Assembly: GCA_003952965.2 (NCBI GenBank) | Contig: CM025856.1 | Span: 25,243,614 to 25,307,613 of the forward strand | Source: Morella rubra | Lineage: Eukaryota > Streptophyta > Magnoliopsida > Fagales > Myricaceae | Direction of reading: 5' to 3' | DNA length: 64,000 nt | Part shown: piece after piece, positions 13,820 to 27,500 of the stretch | How positions within the stretch are numbered: position 1 is the stretch's first letter | Layout: every line of letters starts with the position of its first letter | The notes under the pieces: generated by a model | Databases searched by the model: none | What the model saw: the letters and a program-made list of their open reading frames with translations, nothing else | What the model was told of the DNA's origin: nothing | Position numbers and translations under genes: made by a program

Positions 13820-15116
13820 GGTTCGTAATTTGACTGACTGGAAGCTTAGAGCTGAGCCTTTCATCTCCAAAGAATGGTATTGTCAAACACTAGGAGAATG
13901 GTGTTCGAGCTCAGAAAAGCAGCTATACCGGCATGTGAATTCTATCCTAATTACAAGGGGGACGGAAAAAGAACATACAGTTGATGCTTTTACCCTGCTC
14001 ATCACTTTTGGCACTCCTGCAAGCTGGCTCGTGCTTTTCTCGGCTGGATGGCAATTTTCTCAAGGAATCTAGTTATAAATATATGGTCCTTATTAATGTA
14101 GCGGCGGAAAACAGATTACTTTGTTTTTTAGAAAGTAGTTTGGTGGTAGGTACAGTTTAGAACATGAAATTCGGCTTATCCCTGCAATCTCCTGCTGGGA
14201 ACTCTGTAGAGCTTTTGGGAATCGCAATTTTGTTCTTAATTGAATCGGAAACTTGTATGGGTCGGTTGGCGATCTTCGATGCCATGAATCATGATGCCCT
14301 TCGATCCTAGTTATGTTTGATGCATTCCGGAGGACGCCTGCTTTATTCAGAGTAATCTTTTGATAGGAATTTTCTTCGGCTAAGCAGAACGAGTCTATGT
14401 AATTCTCTATTGGAAGATCATGGCTTTCGATATCTCTTTTTTTAAGCAAGCTTGGCTATTGATATCTACTCTGATGAGCTAGCTTTGTTTTAACGAATTC
14501 CTCTCTTTTTTTTTTCAATAATTATTTTTTAATTCCTCTCTTTTTCTTCTTTAATTGTTATTTATTGGACCTGAACAAAAGGTCGTAAGGGTGATGATAT
14601 CCAGACTACGAGAGTGATTTTCAGATGTTGACGGAGTGTAAGAAACAACCCCATTTTGCTGTGAAAGAAGGAAGAGCATTCTTTTGATGCTACCGCCACT
14701 TCTTCTGGTAACTTCCAAGTGATTTGAAATTTATTTTGAGTCAATTTGATACCATCAATGTTCTTATCAACAAAATGAATTTAGGACGTAGGTTTTTTAT
14801 TCGATACTATCCATATTCCTGACATGTTTATGTCATTTTTTTTTGTTCTGGATGATGTTACATTATATTCAGTTTTGTGACTGTTTGGAGAACGAAAATG
14901 AATCGAGTCGTCGCCTCCGCTGTAACAACCGTGTCAACCTAATCGACTTTTCCATGCTGCGTTTTATTGCAGAAAATCAGTAATAATTTATAAAATCAGA
15001 TATCAAAAATTTTGGTGACCACCCCCCTCTGCTTATTTTTCCGTACTGTGCTTTCTGCACTTGCCTCCACTCTTCCCCTCCGTCCCTCCGCTCCCACTGA
15101 ATTTGATCGGGCAAAC
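13820..15116. other. Intergenic: 3' UTR of the SPOC gene and 5' region of the CUE gene
   Basis: No additional coding region is convincing. The first several hundred bases are probably the 3' UTR of the SPOC gene. The last 120 bases are C/T-rich leader before the ATG at 15117. No TATA box is obvious. Confidence 0.45.
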
Positions 15117-18100
15117 ATGTCGAATAAATACGGTACCATCAGGCAAGAGGGAAACAAGGAAGGTTTCATTAAGACCCAGAAAAAATTCGTACCCAAAAAT
15201 CAGAACTCGACTCTAATTGAACCAAATCCCAATCCCAATCTCTCAACTTCTCTCAGACAGTCGCTCTCCAAGCAATCTGATGCCCCCGCAGCGAGCTCTA
15301 GCAGTGCCGCGGGGACGACTGGTAGGGTTCGGATGGGGGAGAACGGAGACTGGGTGTCGAGCGGAACTCAGGGTGGCAGTTTCGTAAATTATTTGCCCCA
15401 GGACGAGGCTGTGGCTGCTGGGCTGAGCGCTGACGAAGGTGGATTGGATTCGGTGGAGTCTCAGAGAGTTGTGGATCTTTTGAACCGAGAGTTGTCTCGG
15501 TTGCTCAAGTTGAACCCCAGGAACTTCTGGACAGAAGGTATCACAGATTATCATTGCATTTAAGTTTCACTAAATTTTATGAACTATCAACTATGGTATT
15601 TGTGTGCTACATCTTTTTCTCCTCTATAATTATTCGCTTCTGTCATATCAGTTGATTAGATGGTGGGTGTTTGAATCTCAATGGATATGAATATAAGTCT
15701 CGGTGCGGGTGGTACTTCCCAAACTGAGAGGCAATCGGTTGTAGTTGGCTGGTTTTATTGGACTGAAATTGGTAATGGGGCTATGGGTCATTTTCCTTTT
15801 AAGAATGGCTGAATAAGAAACAGATGGCATTGTCTGCCTGTAAATGGTAAGGACTATTGCTAGGGTCTTTGCATTGCAATGTTGGTGGTCGTCTCATGGT
15901 GAAGATTTCATAAAATGTTCCCTCCACGCTCTCAAAGATGTTAAGTTGTTTCAGCTAGAAATATGTATTCGTCTAATTATCAGTGTGAAGATTGTGTTTA
16001 TCATCTTGTGGGCTGAATCTCATTGTTCTTTTTTCCTCTCCCATATTCTCAGTGGCTAGGGACACTTCCTTGCATGGATTTCTTGATAGCTTCCTACAGT
16101 TTAGGAGCAGATGGTACGACTTCCCTCATCATGGAGCCAAGGGAGTAGTTGCAGGGGTCATTGTTGGAGAGCTTGAGTTGAGCCGCCGCGTCTTTATGGT
16201 ACTGTATCGCATGTAAGTTTCAATTTTAAGTGGTCTAAATGGGAATATTGCAATTTTTTGTCCACATTCTTTGTTCTTGTCATAACTAGTTCTAAGTTTA
16301 TTTTTGGTGCAGATCTTCCAATAGAGATCCTGGTGCTCGGGCAGCTGATAGTCTTAGTCCAAAAGATCATGGAGGTGGGTTCTGTCTCTTATACTCTGTA
16401 ATTCTTGCACTGTTACGTAATTGACAAAGGTACTGGAAAGTTGTATCAGAGAGGGTGGGTTTAGGTTGCCCTTCTATCATTTGATCAAGGCTTGTTAGGT
16501 AATTCCTATGTGGTGCACACATATGCCAGTTTTTGACTCAGAAATGAATCAAATCATCTGCACCAGAATGCAGATGACAGTCCAATCCCCTTCCCTCCTC
16601 CCTTTCTCTTTCTTTTTTTGTTACTTATGATCTCTTATAGATCTTTACTATCTTGACCAGTACATAAGTTTACGTGCATACATTGCATAATTACTTCTGA
16701 AGATCACTGGAGAGTTCCTCAGTATATTGCTGTCTAACACATTATAGGTGCATCCGATTTTGTTATATCACCGCAAAATAAACTGCAAACTATCATTCAT
16801 TCATTGGACTAATTATACGAATGGTTCAATGCTTTTGCTAAGCTTTTGGGTACATTATGCGATTGCTGATAACACATTTTGTGGAAAAAATTTAACCATG
16901 TATAGGGTGGATTTTTCTTATTGTATCATTGTTTTCTACATTGGCTTGACACACCGTTGTTCACTAATTCTGCATGTAGTTATTTTGCAGGAAAAGAAGT
17001 TGCTGAACTTGCCTAAGTTGTTAGATATATGCGCTACTTATGGTTATGAAAATGAAGATTTGACCAGAATCCTGGTAACTATTCTACCTTAAAAGTGGTC
17101 TTTTGGTTAGCCTTTCTGTTGTTATTTCATTGCGTCGGAAACTCCCTTCGCAAGTATGGTCTTACCTGTTAGGTAATCTTAAGTATAGTGATGTCCAAGT
17201 CTTAATTATTACTACTTTAATTTTTGTTTTAATTAGTATTGGCAAATGTTACGGCACTAATTTTAGTGAGATCTGTGAATGCCTGTCCTCTAGGATTCTC
17301 AGACTGAAAATGTGAGATCTGAGGAATTATGCCTGAACATTGGTCTTAGTTAAGACTCTACTTTTTCTCCTTTCTCTTGGCTTTCTGATTTGCAACTGTT
17401 TCTTGTACATAAGAAAAGTCTGAGAGATGGACCAGATCCTTAAGTCAGCAATATATGTTCAAGAAGGCCATCACAGCATGAAAAACATCTGGGTGCTAGT
17501 TGGCGTTATATACAACTAATATATAACTAAAAAGTCCTCTTGTGGCCAAAATAGGGTTTCAATTGGTTGGTTAGTAAACTGAAGTGTGACCACTAGTCTC
17601 CGAGATGCAAATTACTGAGAAATCTCTGTGGATGTGTTGATATTTCCTAGGGCTTGAGGGTGAGTTCATATGGATATACCTGAACAAGTCTCCCGCATCC
17701 AGGTTCGATGTTTATAATTTACATTAGCTTGATTGCCCTCAACAAGGTCATTTGAAACTCTAAACACCAATAGCCTTAAACCTGTCAATGGGTCATTTGA
17801 ACTCTCCAGAATCCTCGTTGAATGGAGACATTTCAAGATAGTATTTGTTCGGAAAAAACAAGATATTCTTCTTCAATAATCTCTGAATTGCTTTCAATTC
17901 TCAGTTGAAAAGGTTTTCAGTGTGCATATATGTATGCCTAAATATGAAAATGTATGTGTGTGTGTGTGTATATATATATATATGTTAAGATGGGAGTCAC
18001 TGCAAAACACTTCTCTCCTGATCTCAAAATTGAGTGTCAATGTAGAAAGATGGGATACTGGCATAAAGCAACAGTAATACTGGACAAGAGTGTGACATGG

Positions 18101-21100
18101 GAGATATCAAATAATATGTGTTTGTCTTTATCTGTTGTGTGCTTTTTACTAAATGAATATTATATCATTCCTTAAGTTGATTACCTGCTCTCTCTCTCTC
18201 TCTCACACTCTCTGACTCGTTCAATTATGTCCTCCAGGTTTCGAATGCTTTGAAAGCCCAATCTTGGATCCATGATAACTTAACTCCAGCAATGTCACAT
18301 TTCCTTAGCATTGTTAATACAATGTATCAACGCTGCAGCTCATCTTTGGAGGTATTCTTTCCTGCAATATCATCTTTAAATACACCATTTTTTCTTCACT
18401 TGCACTGGGATTTTCATGTGGTATATTAATGCAAATATTTGAGCTAACCGCTATTGAAGTGGTTGAGCATCGGCGTGAATTAACTTCTGCTGCATGGCAT
18501 TCTTTAATTCATATTCTACCTACTCCCTAGTGAAATGGAAAGAATTGTCAACACCATTACTCTTATGCATAATACATGTGGTTTTATCATTTTTAAACCA
18601 TGTCAGAGGTTGTCTTTTTTGAATTCTTTTTGGGTTAAATTTCTTACAAGCTTGTTACCTTCTAGACAGATAAGGATAAGAGTTTTAAGGCATTGTCAAT
18701 TTTGGATTTAGTTGAATAGTTTACCATTTCAGATGCTTGTCAGTCCTAGTCCATAATCCCATCCTGCTTTCTTGGGTGCTCTTAATTGTTGCTAGGTTAG
18801 AAATGAAGTAGAAAGAAATGATTTTTGTGTTCCATGGTCTAGTTCAATACTTTTACATGAAAAATGTTAGTTTAAATCTGGACCAGTTATGCCAATGTAG
18901 ATGGACCTTTTCATTTTTCCTGGTCTCTTTTGCGGAAAGTTGTGCAAGTGTGTCTTTCAGAGTGATTCCTTATGTGCGTCACTCACAATGGAACGTTTCT
19001 GCGGACAATATATGCAGGCCCTCTTATCCTCTGGAAGCGGCAAGGACCATGGATCCAGTCGACTTCATTCTGATTATTTAGAGGTGATTCTTCTCAAGTT
19101 CTCAATGCTATCTTGATGGAATATGACTTTTTGTTGTGAACAAAATAGTTTCCTTGAAGAGATGTAGAATGTGGAGATATCTTGAAATTACGTATTATCA
19201 ACTTGCAGTGTGCTTTATGTCAGACAATTGAGGCTCAAATCAACTGGCGTTGAAAGTTTTAAGGAAAGATGTTGTCCCACTTAATACACTACTAAGTTTT
19301 AAGGACCAAGCTTTAGCTGCTCATTTACTAGAGTAGATGAAAGATGCGCTTTTTTCTTGTCACAGAGTGATTCTAATGCAGCAAGTAGAGCCTTAAATTT
19401 ATACATCTCTCTGTACTTTTTCCAGCATAAGCTTAGGCGCATAATTTATTCTACTCAATCAATATGTTTGCTTGATAGGTGATGGACTTCATAAATGACG
19501 CAATTGTGTCCATGGACGCTTTTGTAACTGCATACAAACCAGCCGCTGTATATTTCGCTTGCCCTGTTGAGTTAAGGTACCTTTTTTAACTCCAGAAATT
19601 TGTCTTTTTTCCTGTTGCAAGTATGAAGAAGATTCTATTCTCAATAAAACCTACAGCTTATTTGTGAGGTTTGTTTGTGTTTTCCCCACAGACTAGGTTT
19701 GTAGAATCACTAAACCAGCCAGAGGAAGGCAAAATCTGTAATGGTCTTCTCACATTGTGCTGCCTGTCAATCCATCTGGTAGTCATTTCATTGAGGACAT
19801 GTAGAATTACCAAGACATTTTTGTGGTGAATGTTCTTAATGTAGTAGGCTTCTGCCTTGAAGGATAGCGTCATGAATTTTTACCAAAAACAAAAAAAAGT
19901 GAAAATCCAAGTGTTTTATTTCGAGGATAACAGCTAGGCATTCTTTTTCTCGTTTCCTTGCTAATTTAACCTAGGGCATGTTTGGCATCTGGTCTAGGAT
20001 CCGGTTTCACTGCTCAAAACAGGATCCTAAACCAGTTCCTTAAGTGGTCTGCTTTCTGGTCATAGCTTCGACATTGAGGATGATAGTTTTCAAGAAAGTT
20101 GTACTTCTTTGAAATAAAAAGAGAAAGAAATAGAATGCCTTGGTCCATTATGATATGAAGTTTGTCTCTTCATGCAGTTATGGAAATGAGGAATTGTTGA
20201 ATACCCTTGCAAGATTGCATGATTCATTGCTACCATCTCTACAGCAGGGGTTCAGGCTCATCCTCAAAGCAGGAGAAGATGGAATGATATCTGACATTGC
20301 TCTAAGCTTGAAGATGTTATCAAGGAGAATAGTCCAGTTTGGTTGGAATTTACTGGAAATTTGCTATCTAAGCAATGATGTGTTTGAAGACAGTTTCCCG
20401 CTTCCACCTGCCACAAAGATGTTTCCAGCCAATGTAGAGGACCCCGTTATAAGGGCAGATATTTTAGTGCAAACTTTGAGGGAGATAAATGGAATTTCCC
20501 TACAAAATCTGGGGAATGAGCAAAAGGGAACATTTCTTCAAAATTTTGAAAAGGTTCATAATATAATGAGCAAACTTCAGAGTTTACAAAATACTGGTTA
20601 GTGCCGTTCATGCTTTGTTACTTGTGAGTTCCGTTCAGGTTAAAATATGACTTTGGCTCTTAACATTGTCCTTACCCTGCTTTACCATTCCTAAACAATG
20701 GACAATGGCTTATATTGCAGAGACACTTTTAATATGCATGCCTTTATATTACTCTCACAAAATTGAAATGTGTAGAGTCATTAATTTGTAGTTTAGAGAA
20801 TACTTATATAAGTAGGAACATATGGTGGTCCGTTATGTGCGTGACATGTCTTGAGATGTTTTGATTTTGCAATACTAGCATGTGGATTAATGTGCCAAAA
20901 TCATATTTTGACCTTTATTTCTTATTAATTTACCATCTTTGTTTATAATCTGGACCATCTCTACTTGACATCTGATGTTGCAGGCTTCTTCATTGGTATT
21001 TGAAAATTCAAAATACAAATTTCCTAACAAAACTTTTAGTGCATATAATACTGCAGGTGATCTTGTATGCATACAATTTGTTTGCAATTTAGACAATTTT

Positions 21101-22603
21101 TTTTCCAGTTTACTTTTTAACATCTCTAAAGAACCTGCCGTTTGCTTATATTATCTACACATCCAGTGCCTTACCATTGGCTATTTTCTTTGTAAAGACG
21201 AAGAAACAAATTCTATTTTCTCTCTTTCTCATGGAAAGACAGCATAGCACAGTGGATTAGCGCATTTGACTTCGGATCAAAAGTACTTACAAAAAAAAAA
21301 AAAAATTCTCTCTTTCTCGGCCATTGTCATTTTTTATTCCACACCTTGAAGCAATTTGTGTTTGTTTACCTTTGGTGCAGGATGGATATTCATAGATGAT
21401 GAACAGTTTCATTATCTTTCTGGGATAGTGATGTATTCTCCAAAAGCAAGCAAGGAGCCACTGTCTACTAAAATCCCTTTGACTAGCAACAAATTGCAGA
21501 TGGATGAAGATGCCGCAATAATGGAATCAAAAATCAGTCAGATAAAGGACCTCTTCCCTGATTATGGTAAAGGGTTTCTTGCTGCCTGTCTAGAAGTCTA
21601 TAACCAGAATCCAGAAGAGGTGATTCAGAGGATTCTAGAGGAAACACTCCATGAAGATCTGCATTCATTGGACACTTCATTAGATACAATTCCAACATCC
21701 AAGTCGGCTTTGTCTGTGACCCCAAATGATAAAGGGAAAGGGAAACTTGTAGAATCTACATCACCCAAAGTGAAAACTGGATCTACTACCCTATCAACTT
21801 CTAATACGGTTCCTTTAGTTAGGGGGCAACCGGTTGAGGGTCCCTCATTTTCATCCTCGTCCACTCTTGGGAGATATGTTAGGAAGTCCCAAGGTGACTT
21901 GCCTGAATCCAATATCCTTGATACCAGAAATGAAAAGGATTCAGCAATTGCTGGTGCTGTAATTTCACAGTACGAGTATGAGGATGAGTATGATGACTCT
22001 TTTGATGATTTGGGTCTGAGTGTAGGTGAAACGGGAGTGGAGGAAAATGAGATACTGAGGGAAAAAATGAACTCAAATTTCGGTAAATCTTGGGGAACGG
22101 AGACTGAAGTCTCCACTCAAAATCCTTCGAATTCCAAATGGGGCTCCAGGAAGAAGCCCCAATTCTATGTCAAGGATGGCAAGAACTACAGCTACAAAGT
22201 TGAAGGTTCAATTGCAGTTGCAAATAGTGGTGAAGCGTCATTGGTGACTGAGGCTCAGAAGGAATTGATTTATGGTCTTGGACGAGGCGGTAACTTGCCT
22301 CTGGGTGCGGTGAAGAAGCTGACCGAGGCATATGATGACCAAGATAACCAGTCTGATGGTCCTCAGTCCGAAGGCAGAGGAAATGTGGGGAATCCGAGGG
22401 GCAGGGGAAGTAGGGGAGGTGGAAGACCAAGAGAGTCTCATGGGGAGCAAGATAAGCAGTCTGACACCTCTGAGGTGGACGTGAGCGGAAATCTGGGGAA
22501 TCAAAGGGGTAGGGGTAGGGGAAGGAGGGGCGGAGGTAGAAGCAATAATTACAGAAAGGACCGAGCCATGAATAAGCACTTTGCTGGCGTGACTGGCTTT
22601 TAG
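15117..22603 (+). CDS. ASCC2: ASCC2-like CUE-domain protein (At1g27752-like)
   Basis: Nine exons join in frame: 15117-15537, 16053-16212, 16313-16374, 16980-17074, 18238-18351, 19018-19083, 19479-19576, 20178-20596 and 21381-22603. The product has 885 residues. Residues about 100-470 match the helical N-terminal region of activating signal cointegrator 1 complex subunit 2 (for example FWTE, LPKLLDICA and AYKPAAVYFACPVE). A CUE ubiquitin-binding domain lies at about 524-566 (ISQIKDLFPDYG, then NPEEVIQRIL). The tail at about 812-872 is RGG-rich and likely binds RNA. In animals ASCC2 binds K63-linked ubiquitin and works with the ASCC3 helicase in alkylation repair and disassembly of collided ribosomes. 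Plant function is inferred from the family. The acceptor of exon 4 is set by frame: the nearby alternative AG would run into a stop. Confidence 0.88.
17951..18205. repeat. TG/TA and CT microsatellites in an intron of the CUE gene
   Basis: A (TG)n tract passes directly into (TA)n at about 17954-17983. A (CT)n tract lies at about 18188-18205, a few tens of bases before the acceptor of exon 5, where it may serve as a polypyrimidine tract. Confidence 0.8.
21218..21318 (+). pseudogene. Retroposed 5' part of tRNA-Arg(UCG) with poly-A tail
   Basis: Bases about 21238-21283 read like the 5' two thirds of a plant tRNA-Arg with anticodon TCG. There is a D-arm (AGTGGATTAGCGC), an anticodon stem TTTGA/TCAAA and the loop CTTCGGA. 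The copy stops at about the variable region, without the T-arm or acceptor 3' strand, and continues into about 14 A. The whole insert is flanked by perfect 13-base direct repeats at 21218-21230 and 21306-21318. This is the signature of LINE-machinery retroposition of a truncated tRNA. It sits in the last intron of the CUE gene and cannot make a tRNA. Confidence 0.8.
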
Positions 22604-24046
22604 TTACATACAGGTTTCGTTATACGCTTTATCCTTTTCAAGTTTTGGGTACAAAAAAGAAAGGAGAAAGAATCATGGAAGTACTTTGTTTGTTTGAAAG
22701 CAGCAACTGTAAATTGGTTCGGTTCTTTACCGAGTATGTGTAGCCAGGGTCTTAACAATTTGGATCAATATACACTCATTGAGATTATCTTTTGAGACGT
22801 ACCCGCAACTCGAATTAGTTATCTATATGACTGTATCACGTGCTCATTTTATTACTAGATTCCCCAATTCCCATTTGGTCGCCGCTAAAGGTGCTGCGTA
22901 GACTCCTACGAGGAGTTTGAGATTGCCCAAACGTTGCTCTTCCTGTCGCATGTTTGGGCAGACATCTTTGGCTAATATCCGAGACCAGGAATACCGGCAT
23001 TAATCCTCTGCTCAAATTTCTCCTACATTGAGACGAGGAAAACCTGTCCACATTCTTCACCTCCTGCAAGTTTGATATATTTTTTTAACGAATTATTTTA
23101 AATATTTTGACAAATAATTAAATATAATGCACTTATGGGTTATTCGACTAAGATTAACGACTCCTCACGTAAGAATTGCTATCTATGGGCATGGCGTACT
23201 TTTTGTGTTGGATTATTATCTCATGTTCTACTGATATTGGGGGGAGTTTGCATTTGTGCAGTTAATGCAATTTTCTTTTCTTGCATTCGCCCTGGAAAAA
23301 GTAAAATTAATTATTTTTCCGATTCCTCCAGCTTCCTGTACAGCCTCCTGGAAACTTCTGTCGGTGAATTCCCGGCCAAGGTGGCAGTCGCTTAACCACG
23401 CAGTCTTTTGACTCCATTATAGCAGCACTGCCCTCCGTCCACTTTCCCCGAAGCGCCGAAGCCCATGGACGGCTTACGGCCTTTTCCTTCACGTCTCCCT
23501 CTCAAGATCCACGTGCCAGCTTAATCTCAACTCCTCTAGAACTCACGTGATTCTGTGAAACCAACTGGCTCGTAGCATCGACGTAATTCCAAAGATTATG
23601 AACCCTCTTGTCAACCCGCCCACGAAACATAAAAAGAAAAAAAATACCCTCAAATCAACTCTTGAGAAAAACAATTCTAAAATAAATACTTTGAATATCT
23701 TACTATTTTAGATATCTCTCATTATTGAGTGTACGAATAAGTAATTTTCTTTTTAACGTGGTGTGGAATACTCGGCTTGCTAAAGACCGCAAACGTGATT
23801 TTTCTTTTTTTGGTCATTCGGAATTACGTTATTAAAAAAAAATATTAAAAGAAGAAGAAGAGTGGCCGCTTTGACCGACCTAAATCTGCCACGTAATAAC
23901 CGTCACCAACAATTACTGATCTATCCCTGTACAAGCTAGCCGAATATTCCACACCACGCAGTTTGATTTATTCTGGTGCCTCCCAAGAACCCTTCCTGCA
24001 CCTCTCGCCTCATCTGCGTTTCCCATTTAAAAGTCCTCTATTTCCC
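22604..24046. other. Intergenic between the CUE gene and SAT32
   Basis: It begins with the 3' UTR of the CUE gene. Small ORFs look random. From about 23850 onward the sequence is probably promoter of SAT32. No RNA gene or transposon end was identified. Confidence 0.45.
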
Positions 24047-24277
24047 TTATAAATTCCCCACTTTCTTTTACGGAGAGATTTTCTTGTGTCCGTAGACATT
24101 TAATGGCTTATTCTTCCCTTGAATCACCTCAGCTGTTGTTGTTGTTGTTTTTTTCTTCGCTCGTTTCTATTCGGTTTAATTCAGTCGATCTCAGATTTTC
24201 GAAGCCTTCTCATCCTCAGATTCTCAGTCAATCTTGTAGTTCTTTCTGACAACGAAAGAAGGAGGAGCCCTCACCCA
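24047..24277 (+). promoter_or_regulatory. SAT32 core promoter and leader
   Basis: TTATAAAT at 24047-24054 is a good TATA box. It places the start of transcription near 24080. The leader of about 195 bases would then contain an upstream ATG at 24103. The start site is inferred. Confidence 0.5.
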
Positions 24278-24508
24278 TGGGAAAGCGTAAGCCTCTTTTT
24301 TTCTTGTTCCTCGTTTTTCCCTTTCCATATAATTTAATCTTAGGGTTTCTGATTGACCAGGCAATGATTTATACCTGAAATTGGCGAGAGCTATTACTAT
24401 ATTCCTCTTTTTGTTTGTTTGTTGGATTTAAAGTGCTCAAATTCTAGCTTGAACTAGTTGAACTCTCGAGTATTCATTTGTGGGGATGTTATTGCAACTT
24501 GCAGGTAA
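24103..24508 (+). promoter_or_regulatory. Upstream ORF overlapping the SAT32 start codon
   Basis: An ATG at 24103 opens a 62-codon frame that is out of phase with the main ORF. After splicing of intron 1 (24288-24504) it stops at a TAA at 24506-24508, 11 coding bases past the main ATG at 24278. The unspliced transcript also gives TAA at this point, because the intron begins and exon 2 begins with GTAA. An overlapping uORF usually lowers translation of the main frame; that effect is inferred. Confidence 0.5.
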
Positions 24509-27500
24509 TTCTCATCGCAAAAATGCTCCGACCTTGGAGAGCGATGATGAAAATAGTAGTGTGAGTTCGTCCTCGACTACGCGGTCGGATCTAATGTCCA
24601 TATCAGGGACTGAAGAAGTCGAATTGGATAAGGATAGTCTATTGGATCAAGCTTTAGATGCTCTATATGAGAAGAGGTATATTTACATTTCAGCTGAAAT
24701 TGCTCTCCTGTAATGATTGGGATTCTTTTCTGTTTAGTATCCCAATATTAGAGTATGCGAGACTCGTCTCTTGTTGAGCTTGCTACTTTGTTAGGAAATT
24801 ATTTGGGAGGTACTTTAAGTTAGTCTTTTTTCAAGAACTGAATTTACGAATATCTTTATATTGGCCTGTTGATGTTATTTTAATTTGTGGATAAAGGGGT
24901 TCCACAAGGGAGAAGGCTCTGGCATCAATTGTTGAGGCTTTTAGTAGCAGTTTGCAGCATCAGTTTCTGGAAAAGAAGTACGTACCATTTTCTTGTTTTT
25001 CGTTCTTCATTAAATGTTGGTTCTTTCAGTCCTTTGTAGGTGCTTCAGGCTAGAACTTGAACTCGGAAAAAAGATGGGAGGGAGCTTCACTTTCTTTTTT
25101 TCCTTTTTTTGAGCCGGGGGCAGGGCCCTGCAGTTAAGGGTGTCAAATAGTCTGTGGCATTTAATAAGAGACCATTTCTGTTTAGTTTACCTAGTTTTAC
25201 TCAAGATATAATTACAACCACTTAGGACTGGGATTTACTTTGTTGATTTATCACACTAACTGCACTTCTGCTTTTAGAAAATCTGATGTCACCATGTGTT
25301 TAAATCAGAGATAGAAGCAATGTTCCACAAACCTCTTTTTTCTCTATTTAGTGGGTGACCGATGTATTTATTTAGGTGCTGAGAAACCTATTCGTCTATT
25401 ATATTCTTTTGAAGTCGTACAATCTTATGGTGTTCGACAGATTTGCTACTCTGCTTCATCAGTGTCTGAACTCCGTCAAACGTGGGTCTCCTAAAGAGAT
25501 ATATTTAGCTTCTCATGCCATTGGTTAGTCGCTTGTCTTCTTTGTTTAACTCTTTTGCTTTTTCTTCCAAGTTAAAATACAATAGTCAATATTGTAATCC
25601 ACTTTTGTAGGATTGTTGGCCTTGACTGTTGGCTCCGGGGACAATGCACGTGAAATATTGGAAGATTCAGTGACTCCAATTTCGCAGGCTCTTAAATCTG
25701 GGTCTGATTCATTGAAGATACCTTCGGTATACATTATGTTTGAAGTTTACGTTGATCTACTCCCCAATTGTCCGGAGTCATTTGTTACTCAACCTGTTGT
25801 TTTCTGCCTCCATGGATTTTAATTGTAGTTGCTGGATTGCTTGGCTGTCATCACTTTTGTTGGTAGAAATGACACAGAGGAAACAGAAAGGTCAATGCAA
25901 ATAATGTGGCAAGTGGTTCATCCAAAACTGGGTTCCAATGTATGTCTTTGTGCTCAATGTATTTACATCTGAGAGTGTGTGATGATACCAATTTTTGCTG
26001 TTCTTGACTTTAAGTATGCAAATCAACTTTCTAAAGCTAGCGATTTGACCAGTTAATGTATTTGGTTTGTAATGGCTTGATTATTGAGACGCATGATTTT
26101 ATATGTACCTGAAAGTAGAATCTATGCTAGATTGCTAGTTTGGTTGCTTGATTTAATGCTACTTCATGATTAGGTTGTTGCGTCGAAACCCTCAGCAGCT
26201 GTCATAAGCGCTGTGGTATCTGCTTGGTCCTTTCTTCTGACAACTATGGATGGATCAAGTCTAAATCCCAAACATTGGCAGGAGTAAGTTTTTCACTCAG
26301 TCCAGCACTGCACTTTCATCTGCCCTCCTTTTCTTTCAGTTAATAGTCATGATTTGTGCCTGGAAACTGATTATGTGCACTACTCATGTCTGCACCACCA
26401 CTATCTGATGGGGGGTGGTGATTTAGAAGGGTATGGCTGTGACCTAACTGATGCAGGAGCCTTGAGAGAGAGAACACTGCCATGTAGATGCTATTGCAGC
26501 AACATAAAAATGGAAAAAATTGATGTCTTTAGGTGATGATGCAGGTCAATTTCATATTTATCTAGCCTGCTAGACAAGGATGACAGGTCTGTACGCATTG
26601 CTGCTGGTGAAGCGCTTGCTCTGATTTTTGAGGTTGGAAGTGTGGAGAAGTTTTGTGCTGAAGTTAAAGGTTCAGGTGATGGCTCATTTCAAGAAGGAAG
26701 CAAACCTCGGGAAGGATTTTCGCATATACAGGGATTGAAGGGGAAAGTCATAAATCAAGTCAGAAACCTTTCTGTGGAGGCAGGCGGTAGAGGTTCTGCT
26801 AAGAAAGATCTCAGCAGCCAGCGGAACTTGTTTCGGGATATTTTGGACTCCTTTGAGGTACTTTGGATTTTGTGGTGCTTTGGAGTTTTTTTTTTTTTTT
26901 TTTGGTGTATATCTTTGGGGATCTAACAATGATCACGCTTTCTCTATTAGGGTGGTTATTGCCCTGAGATATCCCTGAAGATTGGTGGAGAATCCTTACA
27001 GACATCATCATGGTCTCAGCTGATACAGGTTTTTCACTAACATCACTGCGTTCGCTTGCATTACTAGTTGTGTGAATTTGGCACACTTTAAATGCTTATA
27101 TATTTCCAAATTGCAACAGCTGAATTTTTTGAAGCGCTTTCTTGGGGGAGGCTTTGTTAAGCATATGCAGGTTGGTTTCGTGGACATTCTTGTTATCTGT
27201 TGTCTACTTAATTTTTTATTATTATTATTATTTTGCTGGCTGACTGATTATGCGAAAACATTTTGAAACAGGAAAATGAGTTACTTCAGGATGTATTTCA
27301 GTTCACACCAAAGAAGAAGCATCTTCTAGATGATGAACATCGTATATCTGGTGCTGAAAAGGTTGTTTCTCCTCTGTTTTGGTTTCTCCTTGCTAGATAT
27401 GTTATTGCATTGGCTTATCTTTAGGATGGTAGAGTTGGTCATCATTTGAATTCTTTATTTTTCAAATTTTATGTTTTTTCGTGTTGTGACTTTTCTGTTT

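Noticed and set aside
21625-22579. Minus-strand ORFs of up to 163 codons opposite the CUE gene
   Set aside because: They are antisense shadows of the last exon, which encodes the CUE domain and RGG tail.
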